A stretch of 11,731 nt of DNA from Akkermansiaceae bacterium (GTDB lineage Bacteria; Verrucomicrobiota; Verrucomicrobiia; Verrucomicrobiales; Akkermansiaceae). Both the position numbers and the translations under genes were made by a program. The notes beneath the pieces were generated by a model. That model worked only from the letters and a program-made list of their open reading frames with translations, was not told the origin of the DNA and did not search any database. Shown here piece by piece: positions 1 to 5,613 of this stretch. Location of the stretch: contig JAQGPE010000717.1 in the NCBI GenBank assembly GCA_028293225.1, forward strand, positions 1 through 11,731, written 5' to 3'. Every line of letters starts with the position of its first letter. The first letter of the stretch is position 1.

Positions 1-602
1 ACCTGAGGAAGGTCTCACCGGAAATGAAGGCGCTGATCCGGCGGGTCGGCCCCTGCGGCCTGCTCGTGGTAGCGCGCCCGCCTTTTCAGGCCCTGGTCAG
101 CGCCATCGCCCACCAGCAGCTTCACGCCAAGGCCGCCGGGAACATCCTCGCGCGGCTGTATGCCATTTTCGGCGGCCGTCTTCCCTATCCGGAGGACTTC
201 GCCGCTCTGACGGAGGAGCATTTCCGCAGCGTCGGCTTCTCGCGGGCAAAAGCGGCAGCCCTCCGTGACCTGGCCGACAAGTGCCTGGCGGGCATCGTCC
301 CCACGCTGGAGGAAGCCGCAGCGATGCCGGATCAGGAACTCATCGAGCGCATTTCCCAGGTCCGCGGGATCGGGAAGTGGACCGTTGAAATGATGCTGAT
401 GACGACCCTGGGCCGGCAGGACGTCTGGCCGGTCGATGACTTCGGCGTCCGGGCGGGGTGGAAGGCCCTCTACGGACTGGCGGTCGCGCCCACCCCGAAG
501 CAACTGGACGCGGCAGGTGAAATTTTCCGCCCCTACCGCTCGACCGCCGCCTGGTACCTGTGGCGTGCGGCGGAATTGGGCAAGACGCCGAAGCTGGCTT
601 AA
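1..602 (+). CDS. AlkA-like DNA-3-methyladenine glycosylase (HhH-GPD), 5' partial
   Basis: Base-excision-repair glycosylase of the HhH-GPD superfamily, expected to cut the N-glycosidic bond of alkylated purines such as 3-methyladenine in the cytoplasm. The frame is open to the window edge. The first ATG, at 24, is probably internal, because the preceding codons from position 3 (L-R-K-V-S-P-E) continue the family's usual N-terminus before A-L-I-x-R-V-G-P, so the real start lies upstream. Numbered from that ATG, the helix-hairpin-helix V-R-G-I-G-K-W-T is near residues 114-121. The catalytic Asp is D139 in P-V-D-D-F-G-V-R. The aromatic and His/Gln positions around A-I-A-H-Q-Q-L match the AlkA/MPG-II group. 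No Fe-S cysteine cluster is seen, which argues against endonuclease III or MutY. The TAA stop at 600-602 overlaps the stop of the convergent gene on the other strand. Family assignment is secure; exact substrate is inferred. Confidence 0.9.
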   Translation, partial: LRKVSPEMKALIRRVGPCGLLVVARPPFQALVSAIAHQQLHAKAAGNILARLYAIFGGRLPYPEDFAALTEEHFRSVGFSRAKAAALRDLADKCLAGIVPTLEEAAAMPDQELIERISQVRGIGKWTVEMMLMTTLGRQDVWPVDDFGVRAGWKALYGLAVAPTPKQLDAAGEIFRPYRSTAAWYLWRAAELGKTPKLA

Positions 603-1594
603 AGATTGTCCAGCGTGTTCGAGACCTCGCCGTACTGGCCCATGTAGAAGCTGATGATCTGGTAGGCGATGTAGACCATCACCAGCAGGTAGACCAACTT
701 GGGGACCGCGGTGGCCAGCAGCTTGGTGCTCTGGCTGGCGTTCTCTTGGTAGACCCCGGCCCAGCGGGCGAGATCCTTGTCCAGTCCACCGGATTCTTCA
801 GCCGTGGAGTAGGAGCGCGCGAATGCTTTCGGAAAGGCCCCGCTGGAAATGAACAGCGGCCCCAGGCGGTCGCCGGCCTCGGCGGTGATGGCCAGCTGCT
901 TGCCGGCCGCGCGAATTTTCCCGCTCTGGGAGGCGGTCGAGGCGGTCCGGGCGGATTCGCTGATCGAAAGCCCCGCCAGGATGCAGACATGGTAGACCTT
1001 GGTGAAGCGCGCCATCGCCATGTTGCGCCGGGCCGAGCCGACCAGCGGGACGCTGTTCAACAGGGAATCCACGGTGCTGTTGTTGAGCGCCGTTTTCAGC
1101 AGGAACGCCACCAGCAGGCCGACCACGGTCAGGCCCAGGTAGAGCAGGCCGAGGTTCATGCCGATGTGGCCGAGCATCTCCGCGGAGGAGGCGCCGGAGC
1201 TGAGGCCGGGGATGAGAGCGCCGACGATCACGCCGAAATTCAGCAGCAGGAACGGGTAGGCCATGCTCTGGACCGCCTGCTTGCGGGATTCGGCCAGCAA
1301 GCCGTAGTAATCAGCCAAGTGCTGGAAGGCCGGAGCCAGGCGTCCGCCGCGCTCTCCGGCCCCGATGATGCTTTTCTCAAGGTCCGAGACCTGTCCGGAG
1401 CCCCCGGCGAAAGAGTCGGCGATCGACTTGCCCTCGCCCAGGCCCACTTCCATCTCATCCAGAATCGCCGTCTGCTGCCGCGGCAGGCGGGTGTCTTTCA
1501 TCGCGGCGGCGGCGTCGCGGATCGGAAAACCAGCCGACAGCAGCTTGGCGAGTTCCGCATAGAAAAGGTGCTTTTGGGCGAGGGGCAGCGACAT
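599..1594 (-). CDS. Type II secretion system F (GspF/PilC) family membrane protein
   Basis: Inner-membrane platform protein of the T2SF fold, used in type II secretion and type IV pilus machines. Numbered from the ATG at 1594 (331 aa), a first T2SF half runs over about residues 8-115 and contains the typical L-L-S-A-G-F-P-I and G-A-G-E-R-G-G-R-L segments. Membrane helices lie near 112-131 and 148-166. A second T2SF half follows with I-L-A-G-L-S-I and E-E-S-G-G-L-D, and a last helix near 300-318 ends in Y-Q-I-I-S-F-Y. It is shorter than classical GspF (about 400 aa) because the N-terminal extension is missing, as in stand-alone verrucomicrobial copies. An in-frame TTG at 1642 would add 16 residues; the ATG is preferred because M-S-L-P-L-A-Q-K fits the short family form. 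No ATPase, pseudopilin or secretin gene is adjacent, so its partners must be elsewhere. Family certain, machine unknown. Confidence 0.88.
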   Translation of the reverse strand: MSLPLAQKHLFYAELAKLLSAGFPIRDAAAAMKDTRLPRQQTAILDEMEVGLGEGKSIADSFAGGSGQVSDLEKSIIGAGERGGRLAPAFQHLADYYGLLAESRKQAVQSMAYPFLLLNFGVIVGALIPGLSSGASSAEMLGHIGMNLGLLYLGLTVVGLLVAFLLKTALNNSTVDSLLNSVPLVGSARRNMAMARFTKVYHVCILAGLSISESARTASTASQSGKIRAAGKQLAITAEAGDRLGPLFISSGAFPKAFARSYSTAEESGGLDKDLARWAGVYQENASQSTKLLATAVPKLVYLLVMVYIAYQIISFYMGQYGEVSNTLDNL

Positions 1595-1935
1595 GGATGG
1601 AAAGAGATTCGGCTGTCCCAAATTCTCATCCTGCCCCGCCAAAGCAAGCGAATCCGGCTACTTCATGAAATCCTCACCCGTTCCTCACGAACGATTCCCA
1701 GCCGCTTTTCTAACTCTTGCCTGAATATCAGAAAGAATTTGAAAAAATCGTCGGATTATCATCAGCTATTTCAAACAAAGCCGCTGCCGTTGGTGAATCC
1801 GGGACGTCCGGAGCGAACCGACGGCAAGGGCCGGCACAATTCCCCTGTGCCCGGAAAGCACCTCGTCGTTCCCTTTGGAAGCCCGGCTTTTTTCTGGAAT
1901 GCGGGGGATTTTCGGAGTGGTCGCTGTCCCCGTTC
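1595..1935. other. Divergent intergenic region between the T2SF gene and the histidine kinase
   Basis: About 340 bases without a convincing gene. The part near 1700-1790 is clearly more A+T-rich than the rest of the window, as expected for promoters serving the two divergent genes. No -35/-10 pair with good spacing stands out. A small 5-bp hairpin, CGTTC/GAACG (1679-1693), sits just upstream of the two-codon ORF. The kinase frame is open back to an ATG at 1717, but that extension reads as low-complexity, non-family sequence. The antisense frame at 1728-1937 has no recognisable content. Confidence 0.5.
1658..1675 (-). promoter_or_regulatory. Shine-Dalgarno plus two-codon ORF (ATG AAG TAG) upstream of the T2SF gene
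   Basis: On the minus strand GAGGA (1675-1671) lies four bases before an ATG at 1666, which is followed by AAG and the amber codon TAG (1660-1658). This is the best ribosome binding site upstream of the T2SF gene and it is in the same frame. The reading frame resumes without further stops to the proposed start at 1594. It may be a minimal leader ORF, a former start inactivated by a nonsense change, or chance. Confidence 0.35.
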
Positions 1936-3258
1936 ATGGTTACTCATTCGCCGATGTCAGCCCGTTCCTCCGTGGACCGAGAGATGGAATACCCCGGAAT
2001 GCCTCCCGTCGCGGGCCCTGGCCACCCCGACCGTCTGCGGATCGAAAACATGCGCGCCATGTGCATGCTCGCGGACGAGAACCGGCTCGCGGCCCTGCAC
2101 CGTTACGGGATTCTCGACACTCCGTTCGAGCCGGATTTCGACACCCTGACTTCGCTGGCCGCCGCGGTTTGCGGAGCGCCGATGTCGATCATCAACTTCG
2201 TGGATCAGAACCGGCAGTGGTTCAAGGCCGCGACCGGGATGAGCGCGCGCGAAGCGCCGCTGGACACCGCGATCTGCACGCACGCGATGCTGCAATCGGA
2301 TCTCTTCATCATCCCTGACACGCTCGCGGATGACCGCTTTGCCAGCAATCCGCTCTGCGCCGGCATGGGCAACCTGCGTTTCTACGCAGGCGCTCTGCTG
2401 AAGTCGCCGGATGGCTACACGCTCGGCACGGTCTGTGTGCTCGACCACGAGCCGCGCAACCTCGACGACGTGCAGAAGAACCTCCTGCTCACCCTCGCCA
2501 AGCAGGTGATGAACATGCTGGAAATCCGCCGCCAGGCCGAAATCCACCGCCAGATCGGCGCGAAGCTGGATTCTGAGCTATCGATCCGGAAGGAGATCCT
2601 CGGCATCGTGACGCACGACCTGCGCTCGCCGCTCAACTCCGTCAATCTGGTCGCCCACCTTCTGGACGACCTCGATCCATCCACTGAGGAAGACCTGACC
2701 CCTGCGGAAATGGGCCTGATGCTGCGGGACTGCGTCGGCGACATGCAGCGGCTGTTGTCGGACCTCTCGGACTTCTCGGTGGCGGAGCAGGGCGGCCTGT
2801 CGATGAATCTCGGCAAGTGCGATCCCCTGGAGATCCTCGCTGGCGCGGAGCGGCGCTTCCGCCTGTCCGCCGACCAGGCGGGCATCGAACTGAAGGTCGT
2901 CTCAGGCGACCTGCCGGAAACGATCCTGGTCGACGAGCAGCGCGTCACCCAGGCGATCGGCAACCTGATTTTCAACGCACTCAAGTTCACTCCCCCGGCC
3001 GGCCGGATTACCCTGTCCGCCGTGAAGGAAGGCTCAAAGGTGACCTTTTCCGTCAGCGACACCGGTTGTGGCATCCCGGCGGACCTGATCCCGCATGTGT
3101 TCGAGCGCTTCTGGACCCATGCCGACTCCAAACACGGCGGCCGCGGGATCGGTCTGGCGATCGTTCAGAGCATCGCCCGCGCCCACGGCGGCGAGGTCAC
3201 CGTGACCAGTGAAGTGGGCGTTGGGACGACCTTCTCCATGGGGCTGCCCCCGGCCTGA
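1936..3258 (+). CDS. Soluble GAF-domain sensor histidine kinase
   Basis: Two-component sensor kinase predicted to autophosphorylate on His and pass the phosphate to an unlinked response regulator. Numbered from the ATG at 1936 (440 aa), a GAF domain covers about residues 48-195. It opens with E-N-R-L-A-A-L-H-R-Y-G-I-L-D-T-P, the standard start of this GAF subfamily. A short linker helix leads to the HisKA H-box H-D-L-R-S-P-L with phospho-acceptor H227. The HATPase_c domain shows the N-box (N-L-I-F-N-A-L-K-F-T-P), the G1 box D-T-G-C-G-I-P, the F-box F-E-R-F-W and the G2 box G-R-G-I-G-L-A-I. No transmembrane segment, PAS or receiver domain is visible, so it should sense an intracellular signal. 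The start is uncertain: in-frame ATGs occur at 1717, 1936, 1954, 1984, 1999, 2050 and 2059, none with a strong ribosome site. No response regulator lies next to it, so it is an orphan kinase here. Confidence 0.88.
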   Translation: MVTHSPMSARSSVDREMEYPGMPPVAGPGHPDRLRIENMRAMCMLADENRLAALHRYGILDTPFEPDFDTLTSLAAAVCGAPMSIINFVDQNRQWFKAATGMSAREAPLDTAICTHAMLQSDLFIIPDTLADDRFASNPLCAGMGNLRFYAGALLKSPDGYTLGTVCVLDHEPRNLDDVQKNLLLTLAKQVMNMLEIRRQAEIHRQIGAKLDSELSIRKEILGIVTHDLRSPLNSVNLVAHLLDDLDPSTEEDLTPAEMGLMLRDCVGDMQRLLSDLSDFSVAEQGGLSMNLGKCDPLEILAGAERRFRLSADQAGIELKVVSGDLPETILVDEQRVTQAIGNLIFNALKFTPPAGRITLSAVKEGSKVTFSVSDTGCGIPADLIPHVFERFWTHADSKHGGRGIGLAIVQSIARAHGGEVTVTSEVGVGTTFSMGLPPA

Positions 3259-3283
3259 CGAGCGTCCGGAGCGGACAGCCTGA

Positions 3284-3751
3284 TCAGCCTTCATCAGTCC
3301 AGCCCGACTTCCACAGATCCGGCGTCCAGCGGCCCTCGTCCATCTCGATGAGGTCGAAGTCGGTGACCATGGAGCCATCATCCGGCACGCCATACTGGCG
3401 GATGGCGTCGGGGATGAACTCCGCGGTCTCGTCGTCACGCCAGCCGCGCTTGCTCATGAAGCTGTTGTAAATCAGGATCTCCTCGGCGGTCAGCGAGCGG
3501 CCGTTGGCAAAGGCCAGGGCCAGCGTATCCTCATCGGTATTTCCCGCCCGCACCCAGGCGGTGATCTGCTCGTAGGAGACGCCCAGGTAGCGGCAGGTGC
3601 GGCCGTCGAAGCCGTAGCCGAGCATGTCGAAATACGACTCCGGCAGCTTGCCGGCGGCGTGCAGGCGGATTTTCGAGCACAGGCGGGCAAAGTAGAACAT
3701 GCCCAGAGTCCGGGTATAGCAGCTGACAGGCGGCGGAGCTTCCATGGCCAT
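3284..3751 (-). CDS. DUF5069 family protein
   Basis: Protein of unknown function matching the DUF5069 family, common in Verrucomicrobia and related phyla. Recognised by the run L-G-M-F-Y-F-A-R-L-C-S-K-I-R-L-H, then G-Y-G-F-D-G-R-T-C-R-Y-L-G, W-V-R-A-G-N-T-D-E-D, the segment N-S-F-M-S-K-R-G-W-R-D, and a C-terminal D-F-D-L-I-E-M-D-E-G-R. The family begins close to the L-G-M-F-Y-F segment, so the ATG at 3751 (155 aa) or the neighbouring one at 3745 is preferred. A longer frame starts at 3847 and would overlap the divergent GNAT gene at a shared CATG. No signal peptide or membrane helix, so probably cytoplasmic. It ends 25 bases from the stop of the convergent kinase gene, with no good terminator between them. 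Function is unknown; the divergent pairing with the acetyltransferase is the only contextual clue and is weak. Confidence 0.82.
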   Translation of the reverse strand: MAMEAPPPVSCYTRTLGMFYFARLCSKIRLHAAGKLPESYFDMLGYGFDGRTCRYLGVSYEQITAWVRAGNTDEDTLALAFANGRSLTAEEILIYNSFMSKRGWRDDETAEFIPDAIRQYGVPDDGSMVTDFDLIEMDEGRWTPDLWKSGWTDEG

Positions 3752-3845
3752 AGCCTGCGCAACAGCCTCCGGCAGTGTCCAGCCAGCTTGCAGTCCGCGC
3801 GGCGGTCTGCGAAACTCCGCGATCATGGCCGCTGCCGGACGATTC

Positions 3846-4295
3846 ATGATTCCCGGGTTCCCCGATCCGCCTGTGGGCCTCGCCGAGGAGGAGGTGACGC
3901 TGGTCTTTTCCCAGATGCTGCCGGGAAATCCCGGCCTGGGCTTCGTGCCGTCCTACCACTTCCGCATCCGCGCGAATGACGAGTGCACCGGACACATCAA
4001 CCTGCGGATCGGCGAAACGGAGCACGTGCGCCTTTGCGCCGGGCACATCGGCTATGAGATCGAGCCGCGCTTCCGGGGCCGCTCGCTGGCGCTGAAAGCC
4101 TGCCGGGCGCTGGCGCCCTTCGTGCGGCGGTTCGTGCCGGAAGCGATCATCACCTGCGACCCGGACAACTGGCCGTCGCGCGTCACCATCGAGCGGCTCG
4201 GCGCCCGCTTTCTGAACGAGCTCCCCGTGCCCGCCACTGACCCGCACTACTTGCGAGGCTCGCGCACCAAGCGACGCTACCTGTGGCGGCCCTGA
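3846..4295 (+). CDS. GNAT family N-acetyltransferase
   Basis: Predicted acetyl-CoA-dependent acyltransferase of 149 aa; the acceptor substrate is unknown. The centre has the beta-strand G-H-I-N-L-R-I-G followed by G-H-I-G-Y-E-I-E. The acetyl-CoA pyrophosphate loop is R-F-R-G-R-S (about residues 75-80), a variant of the GNAT R/Q-x-x-G-x-G/A motif, followed by helix A-L-K-A-C-R-A-L. A second conserved stretch, C-D-P-D-N-W-P-S-R, precedes the helix ending in L-G-A-R-F, and the C-terminus carries Y-L-R-G-S-R-T-K-R-R-Y. This pattern fits a GNAT subgroup of about 150-180 aa that I recognise by motif only. The frame is open upstream to ATGs at 3744 and 3825. The start at 3846 is preferred because family-like sequence begins there and because it leaves a gap to the divergent DUF5069 gene. 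Confidence 0.83.
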   Translation: MIPGFPDPPVGLAEEEVTLVFSQMLPGNPGLGFVPSYHFRIRANDECTGHINLRIGETEHVRLCAGHIGYEIEPRFRGRSLALKACRALAPFVRRFVPEAIITCDPDNWPSRVTIERLGARFLNELPVPATDPHYLRGSRTKRRYLWRP

Positions 4296-4305
4296 GGCCC
4301 GGCGA

Positions 4306-4342
4306 CGAAAAACCCGCGATTCCCTGGGGAGAACCGCGGGTT
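4306..4342 (-). terminator. Intrinsic terminator of the PEP-CTERM gene
   Basis: Stem AACCCGCG (4311-4318) pairs perfectly with CGCGGGTT (4335-4342), and an inner TCCC/GGGA pairing extends it. Read on the minus strand the hairpin is followed directly by five T residues (complement of 4308-4312), the classic Rho-independent pattern. It sits 20 bases past the PEP-CTERM stop. It may also stop the convergent GNAT transcript, but on that side only two T residues follow. Confidence 0.8.
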
Positions 4343-4362
4343 CCGGAGGAGCAGGGTCTGGG

Positions 4363-5466
4363 TTACTTACGACGGCGCAGGATCATCCCCAGGCCGAGCA
4401 GCCCCGCCAGGGTGGCGGCGGCAGGCTCAGGCACGGTATCCAGGGTGAACTCGGCGATCGCCAGGGAGTCGGAGCCGCCGACGATGGTCGGAAACAGCAC
4501 CTTGTAGGAGGTGTAGGCGGTCGAGTTCGGGAACACCGCCTGGTAGGAGGCGAGGTTCCCGGACGGCGCGGCCAGATTCCCGCCGGCGATGAAGCTCCAG
4601 TTCTCGGCCGTTCCCGTCGAGTTGTCATAGGAGCTGATCGCGTCGTTGGTGCCGAAGAGGATGTAGCTCGTCGGACTGCGGCCAGGGAACGACAGGTTGT
4701 CTCCACCGGTCCAGATCGTCATGGTTTGGGCAATCGAGGCACCGGAGGAAGGGGTCACGATCAACCCCGAGTTGTCCTTGCCGAAGTTCAGGTACTTGTC
4801 GCTGGTGCTGATGATGCCGTTGATGGCGGCGGCAGGATTTTCCGCCACCGGGTGGCGGCTGGCGCTGACAGGGGCGTCAATCGCCAGAGCGGTGGCATTC
4901 AAAAAGGCCGAAGCGCCCGTCCCGGCGGGATTGGCGAAGCCCGAGAATTCCGCGACCTGAACCAGGTTCGACCCCGCGTTCGTTGGGAAGACGACCTTGT
5001 AGGAGGAGTAGCTGGTGGCATTCGCGACCGGCACCACCGAGCTGACCGCTCCGCGGGTGGCGGGCAGTGAGATGGGGCCGCTGGAAATCAGCGTCCAGGC
5101 TTCGCCGGTCCCAGCGCTCTGGTTGGCGCTGGAGATGGCACTGTTGGTGCCGTAGATCTCGTAGCGCGTCGGATCACGGTCGGGGGCATCACCACCGGTG
5201 GTCATCGTGAAGCTCTGCAACGCAAACGGCGAGGTCGGAGTGGCGATGAAGCCGGTGCCGGTGCCGCCGGTATTGAGGTACTTCGAGGTGCCGATGCCGT
5301 CGAACAGCTTGCTGACCACCTCGCTGGCGGTGGGCGTGGCGCTGGCCGAGGCGTTGAGGTTCGGGTTGACGGCGATCGCGAAATCGCCGGGGGATATGAT
5401 GTTGGTGGCGTGGGCTGCAGACAGGAGCGTCGCCACTCCTGCCGCGGCAAATGCAACGTGTTTCAT
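4363..5466 (-). CDS. PEP-CTERM sorting-domain protein with duplicated discoidin-like domain
   Basis: Secreted 367-aa protein carrying the exosortase recognition tail. An N-terminal signal peptide (about residues 1-20, cut after A-H-A) is followed by two related modules at about 47-175 and 208-341. Both contain K-Y-L-N, then T-G-G-D, then a (R/S)-x-P-T-x-Y-x-(I/L)-(Y/F)-G-T-N segment, A-I-S-S, and a closing S-Y-K-V-x-F-P-T with A-E-F. The pattern resembles F5/8 type C (discoidin-like) beta-sandwich domains that bind carbohydrate, but binding is an inference. The C-terminus is V-P-E-P (345-348), a hydrophobic helix (349-363) and R-R-R-K, as expected for cleavage by an exosortase and delivery to the outer surface or matrix. 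No exosortase gene is in the window. It is followed by a strong terminator and preceded by an unusual inverted repeat, so it is probably transcribed alone. Confidence 0.88.
   Translation of the reverse strand: MKHVAFAAAGVATLLSAAHATNIISPGDFAIAVNPNLNASASATPTASEVVSKLFDGIGTSKYLNTGGTGTGFIATPTSPFALQSFTMTTGGDAPDRDPTRYEIYGTNSAISSANQSAGTGEAWTLISSGPISLPATRGAVSSVVPVANATSYSSYKVVFPTNAGSNLVQVAEFSGFANPAGTGASAFLNATALAIDAPVSASRHPVAENPAAAINGIISTSDKYLNFGKDNSGLIVTPSSGASIAQTMTIWTGGDNLSFPGRSPTSYILFGTNDAISSYDNSTGTAENWSFIAGGNLAAPSGNLASYQAVFPNSTAYTSYKVLFPTIVGGSDSLAIAEFTLDTVPEPAAATLAGLLGLGMILRRRK
4444..5328 (-). repeat. Internal tandem duplication within the PEP-CTERM protein
   Basis: The two modules of the protein, encoded at about 5328-4942 and 4845-4444, align over their whole length at the protein level. 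Shared blocks include K-Y-L-N, T-G-G-D, G-T-N-x-A-I-S-S, G-T-(G/A)-E-x-W and S-Y-K-V. The DNA copies have diverged, so the duplication is old or shared by the family. Confidence 0.75.
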
Positions 5467-5489
5467 CTGGGGGTATGCTGAGGATTAGG

Positions 5490-5531
5490 TTTTAACACTC
5501 TGAAAAAATGGGAGTTTCAGAGTGTTTAAAA
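5490..5531. repeat. 16-bp inverted repeat upstream of the PEP-CTERM gene
   Basis: Left arm TTTTAACACTCTGAAA (5490-5505) and right arm TTTCAGAGTGTTTAAAA (5515-5531) are reverse complements apart from one extra T, with a 9-base loop. It lies in the 147-base gap between the helicase stop (5614) and the PEP-CTERM start (5466). Neither side is followed by a T-run outside the stem, so it is not a textbook terminator. It could be an operator for a dimeric regulator, an mRNA leader hairpin for the PEP-CTERM gene, or a terminator-like end for the helicase transcript. Confidence 0.7.
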
Positions 5532-5613
5532 CTACACAGAATCCCCGGACCGTTTGCCAGAGAAATGTTGGCTTTGAGCGAATTAGAGCCGATATGCCTT
5601 TTGCGGCGGCGGA

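Noticed and set aside
1717..1935. N-terminal extension of the histidine kinase to the ATG at 1717
   Set aside because: The translated extension has no domain and lies in A+T-rich probable promoter DNA; GAF sequence begins only near 2077.
560..2149. 529-codon plus-strand frame across the T2SF gene and the kinase start
   Set aside because: Crosses two genes and an intergenic region and has no family features; the minus-strand T2SF protein explains 599-1594.
3264..3276. GTCCG-GAG-CGGAC hairpin between the kinase and DUF5069 genes as a terminator
   Set aside because: Only five pairs, three-base loop and no T-run on either side.
4726..5070. Plus-strand frames within the PEP-CTERM gene
   Set aside because: Antisense shadows; signal peptide, duplicated modules and V-P-E-P tail are all on the minus strand.
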